Assembly (NCBI GenBank): GCA_002400675.1
Contig: NVQY01000151.1
Coordinates: 1 to 18,006 of the forward strand
DNA length: 18,006 nucleotides
Source of the DNA: Paracoccaceae bacterium
GTDB lineage: Bacteria > Pseudomonadota > Alphaproteobacteria > Rhodobacterales > Rhodobacteraceae
Direction of reading: 5' to 3'
The notes under the pieces were generated by a model. The model was not told where the DNA came from. It made no database searches and saw only the letters and a list, made by a program, of their open reading frames with translations. The number at the start of each line of letters is the position of its first letter. The first letter of the stretch is position 1. The translations under genes and the position numbers were made by a program. Positions 7,155-14,890 of this stretch are shown here, one piece after another.

Positions 7155-7538
7155 CTATTCAAACGTCGCCAGATACGCCAGTACGTTTTCGATATCCGCA
7201 GGTTTCTTGAAGCCAGGAAAGCCCATCCTTGTACCTTTGACAAAGGCCTTGGGCTTGGTCAGGAACGTGGTCAGCGATTCCTCGTTCCAGACCAGCCCAT
7301 CGGCGGCGGCGGCCTTCATGCCCTTGGAGTATTTGAAATCCGGATTCTGCCCAGCTTCGTTGTTGAGGATGCCGGTCAGAACCGGGCCGGTGCGGTTCTT
7401 GGCCCCTTCGCCGATCATGTGGCAGGACTTGCATTTCTTGAACAGCTTTTCGCCCTTTGCCGCGTCGCCTTCGGCCAGAACCGGGGCTGCCAATACCGAC
7501 AAAAGCGTGGCGATGGTCGCAATAGTAACCGTTTTCAT
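7155..7538 (-). CDS. Secreted class I cytochrome c (cytochrome c2/c550-like)
   Basis: The 127-residue product has a Sec signal peptide (MKTVTIATIATLLSVLAAPVLA, with cleavage near residue 22) and one haem-attachment motif CKSCH, followed by GEGAKNRTGPVLTGILN, as in class I c-type cytochromes. KGTRMGFPGF near the C-terminus supplies the axial methionine, and the last helix reads IENVLAYLATF. Length and motifs fit soluble c2/c550 carriers of alphaproteobacteria, which pass electrons from the bc1 complex to oxidases or reductases. The ATG at 7538 is chosen because it gives the signal peptide and has AAGGGAA upstream; the open frame further upstream is noncoding or overlaps the kinase gene. It is last in the - strand cluster, behind a 139-base spacer with its own palindromic element, so it may be separately transcribed. 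Direct partnership with the formate dehydrogenase group is inference. Confidence 0.93.
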   Translation of the reverse strand: MKTVTIATIATLLSVLAAPVLAEGDAAKGEKLFKKCKSCHMIGEGAKNRTGPVLTGILNNEAGQNPDFKYSKGMKAAAADGLVWNEESLTTFLTKPKAFVKGTRMGFPGFKKPADIENVLAYLATFE

Positions 7539-7564
7539 GTGGAATTCCCTTTCACGGATGATCG

Positions 7565-7611
7565 TATCTTGCAGGGTCAAATGTGCCACAAGCCGCTCTT
7601 GTTGCAAGATA
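7565..7611. promoter_or_regulatory. Nested inverted repeats upstream of the cytochrome c gene (possible operator)
   Basis: The 139-base spacer 7539-7677 holds a 9-bp inverted repeat, TATCTTGCA (7565-7573) and TGCAAGATA (7603-7611). Inside it and touching its right arm is ACAAG-ccgct-CTTGT (7588-7602). On the cytochrome-sense strand no T-run follows, so a regulator site is more likely than a terminator of the kinase gene. TTGACC within it could be a -35 element, but no convincing -10 follows. Confidence 0.45.
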
Positions 7612-7677
7612 ATGGACGCAACTGTGATCGGGGCGCACGCAAAGTTGACGGCTGGTGATCGCCCGTACAGACCGCTT

Positions 7678-9723
7678 TCAGACCGCATCGTCCGCCCGGG
7701 GCACCCAAATGTAGAAAACCGTGCCCTTGCCCGGTTCACTTTCGACACGAATGCGCCCGCCGCTGCGGGTGACCAGTTTCTGACTGATCGACAGACCCAG
7801 CCCGGTGCCTTCGCTTTGCTTGGTGGTATAGAACGGGTCAAAGATGTTGTTAAGGATGTCCGGCGACATGCCCGACCCGGTGTCGGCCACTTCGATCTCG
7901 ACGCCTTCGACCCCGTCAAGGTCGCGGTTTGTGGTGCGCAAACGCAAAGCTCCGCCGTTGGGCATGGCGTGGATCGCGTTGACCAGAAGGTTGATAAGCA
8001 CCTGTTGCAGTTCCGTGCGGTTCATCGCCACCAACCGGTCGGCGCGCAGGTCAAGTTCGGTAGAAATCGCCACTTTGTTGAGTAAATGCTGAATCAGAGG
8101 GATTGAATCGTTGATCACGTCGCCCGGTACATGTTGATCGATTACGCCGGCGTATTCTTCGGGGCGGGCGAACTGCAACAGTTTGTTGACCAGAATGTTG
8201 ATGCTATGCACCTGTTCGTAGATCAGCCCGAATTCGGTTTTCATCGCCGCCGCGTCTGGCCCCAGTTCTTCGCGGATCACGTCCAGATTGCCCTGAATAA
8301 CAGCGATCGGGTTGTTGATCTCATGCGCGATCCCGGCGGTGATCTCGCCCACGGCGGCCAGCTTTTCCGACACCACAAGTTGCTTGGTGGTTGCCTCAAG
8401 CCGCTGGTTGGCTTCGCGCAGATCGCGGGTGCGTTCATCGACCTTGTGGTTCAGTTCTTTGGCCCAGTTGCGTTGCTGGCGGTCGCGTTCCTGAACCCGG
8501 TCCAGCAACAGATCAAGATGGCCGGACACGCGGGCGATTTCATCATCCGCACCCGTACTGTTTGATCGCGCCCCCAGATCGCCCTGTTCGACGCGGGCAA
8601 TGGTGGCCACCATGTCCTCAAGCGGGTGAAAGATGCCGCGCGCTAGCCGCAAAAACAACGGCACCGAGAACAGGATCAGCACCGCAAACCCGGCGGCGAT
8701 CATCCAAAGGGTACGCTGTTTGGCGGCGCGAAACGGGCTGTCGAGAAAGCCGACATACAACATGCCTACACGGGTGCCGAAACTGTCGGTGATCGGTTCA
8801 TACGCCGAGATGTACCAGTCATTAACCACAAACGCCCGGTCCAGCCACACCTGCCCACCGTCCAGCACGGTTGATCGCACCGCCACCGACACCCGCGTCC
8901 CCAACGCGCGGACATTTTCGAACAGGCGTACATTGGTAGACACCCGCACGTCTTCGAGAAACAGCGTGGCGGTGCCCCGGCTGCCTTCGGTCAGGCTGGC
9001 GGCCGGGTAGACCAGATCGTTGATGGTGTCGATGAAATCAAGGTTGCGGTTCAGCAATATGCCGGCCATCAGAACCCCCGCTCCGGTGGCCACGGGGGTA
9101 GCGGTGTGCACCACCATGCCGCGCGATTCCTCGGTGCGGGTGGTGGGCAATGCGGCCTTGGTCGGCACCAGCATGATGCGCGCCTGCGCGGCCAATTCGG
9201 GCGAGATCGCCGCAAGGTCATCTGCGTCGAATATGTCGATCTCGGTGCGGGCCTGACCTGACAAGGCGGCCTGAACCACCGGCCATTTCGCGGGGTCCGG
9301 CGTGGCCGTGGCGGGCGAGGACAACACCGTGCCATCGGCTGATACAAACGACAGAAAGTCAAAGCCAAGCCGCAGGCGTTCGGTTTCCAGATACACCAGT
9401 ATCGCGGCGGCATCGCCGGTGGCTTGCGTGCGGGCGAATGCGGCAGAGGCCCCCAACGCCTCGACCCGTTCGCTGGAACGTTCGCGCAGGCGGGTCAGGA
9501 ACTGATGGGCGATGGTCAACTCTCCGTTGACCTTGGCGATCAGCAATCGGTCAAACCGGGTGGACCAGTTAACCACCACCGCGCCCAGAAACAGCGGCAT
9601 CACCACCAGCATCGGCAACAGGGCAATCGCCAGCAGCCGTACCCGGACCGATTTGCGCCATGGCAGGCGGCTGTCCGGGGGGATTACCGGGGGGGCGTCA
9701 GGGGTGATTTGCGCGTCACGCAT
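7678..9723 (-). CDS. Membrane sensor histidine kinase (Cache-type sensor, HAMP, HisKA, HATPase)
   Basis: The 681-residue kinase has a first membrane helix at about 29-53, a long periplasmic region (54-337) and a second helix at about 338-360. The periplasmic part carries Cache-type features (LSFVSADGTVLSS near 124-136; DWYISAYEPITDSFGTRVGM near 302-321). A HAMP linker (about 361-412) and a coiled region rich in Glu/Arg follow. The H-box GEITAGIAHEINNPIAV places the phosphorylated histidine at 467. The ATPase domain shows the N-box LINLLVNAIHAM (about 576-587), G1 DTGSGM (614-619), FDPFYTTK and G2 GTGLGL (639-644). All catalytic boxes are intact. Its ATG overlaps the end of the response-regulator gene by 8 bases, so the two are co-translated and form a pair. 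The HEINNP box is like that of NtrB/HupT/DctB-type kinases. The ligand of the periplasmic domain is unknown. Confidence 0.95.
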   Translation of the reverse strand: MRDAQITPDAPPVIPPDSRLPWRKSVRVRLLAIALLPMLVVMPLFLGAVVVNWSTRFDRLLIAKVNGELTIAHQFLTRLRERSSERVEALGASAAFARTQATGDAAAILVYLETERLRLGFDFLSFVSADGTVLSSPATATPDPAKWPVVQAALSGQARTEIDIFDADDLAAISPELAAQARIMLVPTKAALPTTRTEESRGMVVHTATPVATGAGVLMAGILLNRNLDFIDTINDLVYPAASLTEGSRGTATLFLEDVRVSTNVRLFENVRALGTRVSVAVRSTVLDGGQVWLDRAFVVNDWYISAYEPITDSFGTRVGMLYVGFLDSPFRAAKQRTLWMIAAGFAVLILFSVPLFLRLARGIFHPLEDMVATIARVEQGDLGARSNSTGADDEIARVSGHLDLLLDRVQERDRQQRNWAKELNHKVDERTRDLREANQRLEATTKQLVVSEKLAAVGEITAGIAHEINNPIAVIQGNLDVIREELGPDAAAMKTEFGLIYEQVHSINILVNKLLQFARPEEYAGVIDQHVPGDVINDSIPLIQHLLNKVAISTELDLRADRLVAMNRTELQQVLINLLVNAIHAMPNGGALRLRTTNRDLDGVEGVEIEVADTGSGMSPDILNNIFDPFYTTKQSEGTGLGLSISQKLVTRSGGRIRVESEPGKGTVFYIWVPRADDAV

Positions 9724-11101
9724 CCCACATCGCGCATTTGCGGTCGATGGTTTTGCGCGACACGCCCAGACGGCGCGCGGCCTCGGCGCGGTTGCCGTCG
9801 CAGGCGTCCAGAACGGTCAAGATGTGCAGCCGTTCCACCGCTTGCAGCGAATCTGCGGCGGCGGGAAACTCGCAATGTTCCGCGTCACAGAATTCCGGCG
9901 GTATTTCCCCAAGGATCAGCGAGCGTTCAATCAGATTGCGCAATTCGCGCACATTGCCGGGCCAGTCGTAACACGCCAGCTTCAGCAGCACCCCTTCGCT
10001 CAGCGGCAGCGGCGCCACCCCCATTTCAACCGAGAACTTGCGCATGAACATCGCGCTCAGCTCAAGGATATCGCCCTTGCGTTCGACCAGCCGGGGCATT
10101 TTGATATTCAACACATTGATCCGGTGATACAGATCCTTGCGGAAGGTGCCGGCCTCTACCGCCGCCTCAAGATTGGCATTGGTGGCGAATATGAACCGCA
10201 GGTTCAGCGGCACTTCGCGCGACGAGCCGATGGGGCGAATGCGCAATTCCTCGATCACCCGCAGCAATGTGGCCTGCACCGGCAACGGCAATTCGGCCAC
10301 CTCGTCAAGGAACAAAGTGCCGCCGCGCGCGTGGAATAACAGACCGTCCTGACGGCCAGCACTTTGCTGATCGGCGTGGATGTAGCCGAACAATTCGTTG
10401 GCAATGGCCTCGGGCGATACGGCGGCGCAGTTGACCGGCACAAACGGCTTGTCAGCCCGGTCCGACAGCGCGTGCAATGTGCGCGCGGCGATTTCCTTGC
10501 CGGTGCCGGTGTCGCCGGTGAACAGCACCGGAATGGATTGCGGTGCGACCCGGGCCAGAATCTCGCGGATGTCGGATATGCCTTTGGAGCTGCCCAACAG
10601 GCGGCCCCGCCCCTCCATCGCCTCAGATGATAATTCGTGTTTCAACAGATAGTTTTCGCGTTGAAGATGCTGGCGATCAATGCTGCGCGCCACGGCGTTA
10701 AGTATCTGGTTTGAACGGAACGGTTTCAGGACAAAATCAGCCGCCCCCGCGCGCAGGGCCTCTATCGCGGTTTCCAGATCCGCAAATGCGGTGACAAGGA
10801 TGGCGTCGGCATAAAACCCCACCTTGCGCTGTTCGCGCAGCCATTCCAGCCCGGATTTTCCCGGCATCACATTGTCCAGAATCACCACGTCGAAATGCGC
10901 CGCATCCAGAGCCGCCGAGGCCTCTTCGACATTGGCCGCCTGCTCTACCCGCTTACAGCGGGGCGCAAGGATCTTGACCAGAAAGTTGCGCATCCCCGGT
11001 TCGTCATCCACCACCAGAACCGAGGCCAGAGACAAGTCGGCGCCGAAATCATTGGTGGTGCCGGTGGCGGGCACGCGTGCCGGTGCTTTGTGGGTGTTCA
11101 T
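9716..11101 (-). CDS. NtrC-family response regulator lacking the GAFTGA loop (receiver, AAA+, Fis-type HTH)
   Basis: With the ATG at 11101 the protein has 461 residues. The receiver domain (about 27-140) has the acidic pair D32-D33, the phosphoacceptor D76 in VILDNVMPG, T104 and K126. The AAA+ domain (about 165-400) has Walker A GDTGTGKE (196-203), Walker B GTLFLDE (261-267) and FRKDLYHRINV. Between them ELFGYIHADQQSAGRQDG stands where sigma-54 activators have ELFGHEKGAFTGA, so the sigma-54 contact loop is missing. The C-terminus is a Fis-type helix-turn-helix (GNRAEAARRLGVSRKTIDRK). Rhodobacter NtrC and HupR also lack this loop and act with sigma-70 RNA polymerase, so that mode is inferred here. 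A TTG at 11197 would add 32 residues of no recognisable domain; no candidate start has a strong ribosome site, so the start is uncertain. It sits 107 bases behind the iron-sulfur gene and overlaps the kinase gene. Confidence 0.92.
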   Translation of the reverse strand: MNTHKAPARVPATGTTNDFGADLSLASVLVVDDEPGMRNFLVKILAPRCKRVEQAANVEEASAALDAAHFDVVILDNVMPGKSGLEWLREQRKVGFYADAILVTAFADLETAIEALRAGAADFVLKPFRSNQILNAVARSIDRQHLQRENYLLKHELSSEAMEGRGRLLGSSKGISDIREILARVAPQSIPVLFTGDTGTGKEIAARTLHALSDRADKPFVPVNCAAVSPEAIANELFGYIHADQQSAGRQDGLLFHARGGTLFLDEVAELPLPVQATLLRVIEELRIRPIGSSREVPLNLRFIFATNANLEAAVEAGTFRKDLYHRINVLNIKMPRLVERKGDILELSAMFMRKFSVEMGVAPLPLSEGVLLKLACYDWPGNVRELRNLIERSLILGEIPPEFCDAEHCEFPAAADSLQAVERLHILTVLDACDGNRAEAARRLGVSRKTIDRKCAMWDA

Positions 11102-11208
11102 CAGTCTCTTGCCTGCCATCTGTCGTATCAGGGTCAGCCCGGACAGCTCTCCTGCCCGGCCAGATACCATCCTGCGGCGGACAGCGTTAACTTTCAAGTC
11201 TGCGAATA

Positions 11209-12492
11209 TTAGGTGTCGGCAAGGGTCTGCGCCACCAGTTCGCTCAGGCCGATCACTTCGAGGTCCATTTCCTGATCGTCCAGTCCGTCCTCGAACACGG
11301 TGCGGCAGTTGGCACAGGGCACCACGACCGCCTCAAGCCCCTCGATCGCGTCCAGTTGCGCGGCCTTGGAGTTGAACGCGGCCAGCTTCAGGTCCTCGGC
11401 GCGCGGATTGGCGGACACACCGCCGCCGCCGCCGCAACAGAAATTGGTGATGCCTGATCCCTTCATCTCGATGAAATCGCTACAGGAATCGTCCAGCAAG
11501 GATCGTGGTTCTTTCAACAGGCCACCCCTGCGGATGATCTGACAGGGGTCATGCAGCGTCATGCGGCGGCCGTCCTTTGGCCCCGCCGGGATCCGGCCTT
11601 CGCGGCGCAAACGGTCCAGAACTTCGATGATATGCACCACCTCGAACTTGAATTGCCGCCCCATCAGGTTCGGCCCGGCCCAACGAATCGCGCCGTACGC
11701 GTGGCCACATTCCGGGCTGATCACATGTTTGACCTCAAGCGCCTCGGCGGCGTCCACCACCCGTTGCAGGATTTCCTTGGCCATCGGCGCGGACCCGATC
11801 TGCACCCCCACATTGGTCGCCTCGTAGGCCACCGACGAAATGGTCCAGCTTAGCCCGGCCTTCTTGAACAGCTTGGCATAGGCCCCCAGAACCTCGGGGT
11901 AGCCCATGATTTCCATCGACGAGAATATGGCCATGTAGTCGGCGCCGTGTTTGTCGATCTCAATGGGGATGCCGGTGTCCTTTTCCTGATGGGCGATCTG
12001 CGCCTTGAGCGCCTTGATGGTGACCCCCATCGGGCTGGAAGTCTTGCGCACAAATTCAGCCGAGCGTTTCAGCCCCTCTGGCACCATGTCAGCGGCGGCG
12101 TAGCCTTCGCGCATTTTGCGGATGGTGCCGGCAATGTCGATGCCCATCGGGCACACCAACGTGCAACGTCCGCACATATTGCAGGAATCGTAAACCAGCG
12201 GTTCCCATTCCAGCAGTTCTTGTTCGGTCACCTCGGACGGGGTCAGCCCCAGCATCCGTTTCAGCGTTGAAAACGGGGCCTTGTGGCGTTCATACGCCCG
12301 CTCCATCGGTTTCAGCTTGTAGGTCGGGGTGTATTTCGGGTCGCCCGTGTTCAGGTAGAAATGGCACGCTTGCGCGCATTCTCCGCAGTGTACGCAGGCA
12401 TCAAAGAACGACGCGGCCTCGGCGTCGGTGTGTTCAAGGAACTTGGCGACGGCGATTTCAGCCCGGTTTTCAGCCTTGTTTTGTTCGCTCAT
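11209..12492 (-). CDS. HdrD/DsrK-like iron-sulfur protein (heterodisulfide-reductase-related)
   Basis: The 427-residue cytoplasmic protein has two N-terminal CxxCxxCxxxC motifs (C33/36/39/43 and C104/107/110/114), each able to hold a 4Fe-4S cluster. The C-terminal part has a complete CCG-type set in its second half (C317, C352-C353 in FCCGGGGGVSANP, C393/C396 in CANC), as in the HdrB/HdrD/DsrK noncubane cluster site; the first CCG half is worn down to ECGHAYGAIRW. Such proteins pair with a NarI/DsrM-type cytochrome b and carry electrons between the quinone pool and a cytoplasmic disulfide, sulfur or flavin partner. The ATG at 12492 overlaps the stop of the membrane-protein gene in an ATGA, which fixes the start; the longer open frame runs into that gene and is not real. 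The natural partner and substrate in an aerobic alphaproteobacterium are unknown. Confidence 0.93.
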   Translation of the reverse strand: MSEQNKAENRAEIAVAKFLEHTDAEAASFFDACVHCGECAQACHFYLNTGDPKYTPTYKLKPMERAYERHKAPFSTLKRMLGLTPSEVTEQELLEWEPLVYDSCNMCGRCTLVCPMGIDIAGTIRKMREGYAAADMVPEGLKRSAEFVRKTSSPMGVTIKALKAQIAHQEKDTGIPIEIDKHGADYMAIFSSMEIMGYPEVLGAYAKLFKKAGLSWTISSVAYEATNVGVQIGSAPMAKEILQRVVDAAEALEVKHVISPECGHAYGAIRWAGPNLMGRQFKFEVVHIIEVLDRLRREGRIPAGPKDGRRMTLHDPCQIIRRGGLLKEPRSLLDDSCSDFIEMKGSGITNFCCGGGGGVSANPRAEDLKLAAFNSKAAQLDAIEGLEAVVVPCANCRTVFEDGLDDQEMDLEVIGLSELVAQTLADT

Positions 12493-13133
12493 AGGTTCAT
12501 CCCCTTGCGCCCATATGTGGCCCCGGTGTTGCCGCGCGACAGCACGAAGGTGAACCCGTGGAACAGCCGCGAGAACGGAAAGTAAATCAGAAAGATATCG
12601 ACCATCAGCATATGAATCGCCCGCAACAGATCGTGCGATTCCTGCATCGCAAACGCCCCGGTCAGCATCACCAGAAAGATCAGAATGCTGCCGATATGGT
12701 CGGCGCGGCTGGAAATCAGCCGCATCACCGGGTCGGAAATGCGCCGCACCCACAGCACGATCAGCCCGGCAAAGGCCACATCCGCCACCAGAATGAACCC
12801 CCAGCGCGGCAAGGGCGTCCAGCCGAAACCAAACAGGCGGTCCTCAAGGAACGCCACGTGTGGTGCGCCCAGCACCACCAGCGCCAGCAACCCAAGATGA
12901 AAGCCATAACCGCCAACGATATGCAGCCATGTGCGCCGGGCAAATATCCCGCGCGGAAAGAAATGCCGGAAATTGCCGGCGATGAATCCGCCCGCCGCCG
13001 ATCCCTTGGGCGGCGAGATGTCCTTTTTGCGGCCAATCCGGATGATCCCGACAAAGCGCCAGAGCGACGCCAGAACAAACACCCCGGCGGCAAACAAAAA
13101 CAGCGGCCCTTCGACAAATTCGAGAAAACTCAT
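12489..13133 (-). CDS. NarI/DsrM-like membrane cytochrome b subunit
   Basis: The 214-residue protein has five likely membrane helices (about 10-32, 68-90, 111-130, 147-164, 170-190), as in the gamma subunit of respiratory nitrate reductase and in DsrM/HmeC. Histidines inside or beside helices (H71, H79, H146, H174) are candidate haem b ligands. No nitrate reductase alpha or beta gene is present; instead the next gene is the HdrD/DsrK-like protein, joined by a 4-base ATGA overlap, so the pair reads as a DsrMK-type quinone-linked electron-transfer unit. Its ATG also overlaps the stop of the FdhC gene by 4 bases. Three such linked genes strongly suggest one transcript and balanced translation. 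The direction of electron flow cannot be read from sequence. Confidence 0.9.
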   Translation of the reverse strand: MSFLEFVEGPLFLFAAGVFVLASLWRFVGIIRIGRKKDISPPKGSAAGGFIAGNFRHFFPRGIFARRTWLHIVGGYGFHLGLLALVVLGAPHVAFLEDRLFGFGWTPLPRWGFILVADVAFAGLIVLWVRRISDPVMRLISSRADHIGSILIFLVMLTGAFAMQESHDLLRAIHMLMVDIFLIYFPFSRLFHGFTFVLSRGNTGATYGRKGMNL

Positions 13134-14179
13134 GTCGTGTCCTCCGTCGGGTCAGATGCGGATTTGCCGGTCATTTCCTCGTACCACAGATCGTGATGTT
13201 CCTTGGCCCAGTTTTCATCAACCTCGCCGATCAGCATCGAGTCAATTGCCCCCTCCATGCCGATGGTGCCCACATAGATATGGCCCAGCGACACGGTTAT
13301 CAGCGCGACGGCACCAATGGCGTGCAGGATGGTCGAGGCCTGCAACAGGCGCAAATCGCCGATCAACCACGGAAATTCGAGCGCCAGTCCGGTGACCGAC
13401 ATCACGCTGCCCAGCAGGATCACCATCCAGAACCATGACTTTTCGCCGAAATTGAACTGCGAGGAACTGACATGGCCGCCAAACAGCCCGCCCAGCTTGA
13501 AAATCCACTTGAAGTCAACGATCTGAAAGAAATTTCCGCGGATGAATTTGACGAACAACCACATCAGCGCAAAGATAAACAGCGGCCCGAACACGTTATG
13601 CCCCTGCAATGCCGCACTGACCAGAACCGACGATATATCGTTGCCCAGCAGCGGCACCAGCACCGGGCGCGCCATCAATATGGTCAGACCGCTTAGCCCG
13701 AGAAAGATAAACACTACAGCCGTGAACCAATGCGCCACCCGCGCGTTCAGGGTGAATCGCGGAATGGTTTTGCCCGACCGCCCCGCACTGATGCGCATCG
13801 GTCCGCGCAGCAGTTGATGCAGCGCCAGAAGGACGATGGCGATGGCCGGCAGCCACAGCACCTTTACAGTGATGTAGTCTTCGCGAAAGGCGCGCCAGTA
13901 TTGCCCGGTTGTGGTCATCGCCCGCCCATCCGGCAGCACCCGCAACAGATCGTTGGGGTCTCCGCCGCGAAAAGCGCGCCAGAAGTCGGACGCGGATTCG
14001 GTGCCGCGCGGTGCGGACGGCCCAAAGGTTTGATCCAGATTGACCGCATTGCCCGGCGGCACCACCGATTGCGCAAATCCGCCGCCTGTCGCCATCAGCA
14101 ACACAAATACAGCCGTCAGCAACAGCGCCGCCAATTGCGACACCGGGCGGGGCGAAGGATGATCGAAACAGTCCTGCAC
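13130..14179 (-). CDS. fdhC: Formate dehydrogenase gamma subunit (cytochrome b556-type)
   Basis: With the GTG at 14179 the protein has 349 residues: a signal-like N-terminus (hydrophobic 14-31, then GGGFA|QS), a periplasmic stretch to about 104, and four or five membrane helices in the formate-dehydrogenase/hydrogenase cytochrome b fold. RVAHWFTAVVFIFLGLSGL, QGHNVFGPLF and ASTILHAIGAVALITVSLGH give H150, H194, H286 and H300 as candidate haem ligands; EGAIDSMLIGEVDENWAKEH is the usual conserved tail. It anchors FdhAB and passes electrons to quinone. AAAGG at 14188-14192 lies 8 bases before the GTG and supports it. An ATG at 14263 would add 28 residues but has its AAGG directly against it, and the added part hides the signal peptide. 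The stop overlaps the next gene by 4 bases. Confidence 0.92.
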   Translation of the reverse strand: MQDCFDHPSPRPVSQLAALLLTAVFVLLMATGGGFAQSVVPPGNAVNLDQTFGPSAPRGTESASDFWRAFRGGDPNDLLRVLPDGRAMTTTGQYWRAFREDYITVKVLWLPAIAIVLLALHQLLRGPMRISAGRSGKTIPRFTLNARVAHWFTAVVFIFLGLSGLTILMARPVLVPLLGNDISSVLVSAALQGHNVFGPLFIFALMWLFVKFIRGNFFQIVDFKWIFKLGGLFGGHVSSSQFNFGEKSWFWMVILLGSVMSVTGLALEFPWLIGDLRLLQASTILHAIGAVALITVSLGHIYVGTIGMEGAIDSMLIGEVDENWAKEHHDLWYEEMTGKSASDPTEDTT

Positions 14180-14187
14180 GCGAATGA

Positions 14188-14192
14188 CCTTT
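14188..14192 (-). promoter_or_regulatory. Ribosome binding site deciding the FdhC start
   Basis: On the - strand AAAGG is placed 8 bases before GTG 14179. This is better spaced than the AAGG that touches the ATG at 14263. Confidence 0.5.
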
Positions 14193-14283
14193 ATCAGAGC
14201 CGCCCGCGTTGGTGCGTGGGTCGGCCTTGTGTCGACGGCGCGCCCGATACATTGGCGCGCCATCCTTGGTTCAATCAGGGCGA

Positions 14284-14877
14284 TCAGCCGCCCTTTTGGT
14301 TATAGGCCGTTCCCCAGCCCCATGCACCCGATCCAAACCCGCGCGACACGATGCGTTCGCGGTAGATGCCCGAAACGATGTCGCCATCCCCGGCCAACAG
14401 GGCCTTGGTGGCGCACATTTCGGCGCAGATCGGCAGTTTGCCCTCGGCAATCCGGTTGCGACCGTACTTTTGGAACTCGGCCGCTGAATTGTCCTCTTCG
14501 GGACCGCCGGCGCAGAAGGTACACTTGTCCATCTTGCCACGCGAGCCAAAGTTGCCGGCCTGCGGATATTGCGGCGCGCCAAACGGGCACGCGTAGAAAC
14601 AATAGCCACAACCGATGCACAGGTCCTTGGAGTGCAGGACGATGCCATCCTCGGTCTGATAGAACACATCGACCGGACAAACGGCCATGCAGGGCGCGTC
14701 CGAACAATGCATGCACGCCATGGAAATCGACCGTTCGCCGGGTGTGCCATCCTTGATGGTGACCACCTTGCGCCGGTTGATGCCCCAGGGAATGTCATTT
14801 TCATTCTTACAGGCCGTCACACACGCATTGCATTCAATGCAGCGTTCCGCATCAACGAGAAATTTTACTCTTGCCAT
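14284..14877 (-). CDS. fdhB: Formate dehydrogenase beta subunit (FDH3 type, four 4Fe-4S clusters)
   Basis: The 197-residue ferredoxin-like subunit carries 16 cysteines in four groups: C13/16/19/23 (CIECNACVTAC), C55/58/63/67, C87/90/93/97 (CIGCGYCFYACPFG) and C119/122/151/155. This set fits the electron wire between the FdhA active site and the haem subunit. MARVKFLVDAERCIECNACV and GTPGERSISMACMHC are typical of the short FDH3 beta subunit. The C-terminal membrane helix of E. coli FdnH is absent, so membrane attachment depends on FdhC. It has no signal peptide, as expected if it is exported with FdhA by the Tat route. The ATG at 14877 follows AAGGAG with normal spacing, 13 bases after the FdhA stop. 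Confidence 0.95.
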   Translation of the reverse strand: MARVKFLVDAERCIECNACVTACKNENDIPWGINRRKVVTIKDGTPGERSISMACMHCSDAPCMAVCPVDVFYQTEDGIVLHSKDLCIGCGYCFYACPFGAPQYPQAGNFGSRGKMDKCTFCAGGPEEDNSAAEFQKYGRNRIAEGKLPICAEMCATKALLAGDGDIVSGIYRERIVSRGFGSGAWGWGTAYNQKGG

Positions 14878-14890
14878 CTCTCAATCTCCT

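Noticed and set aside
7575..7595. TGGCAC on the - strand upstream of the cytochrome gene as a sigma-54 promoter
   Set aside because: The GG to GC distance is 13 bases (TGGCACATTTGACCCTGC) instead of the fixed 10, so the -12 element is out of place.
11102..11197. TTG-started N-terminal extension of the response regulator
   Set aside because: The added 32 residues have no recognised domain, and the TTG has no ribosome site; the ATG at 11101 gives a normal NtrC-type length. The true start remains uncertain.
12493..12753. Longer N-terminus of the HdrD-like protein
   Set aside because: It would overlap the NarI-like gene by more than 260 bases; the ATG at 12492 in an ATGA overlap is the usual arrangement.
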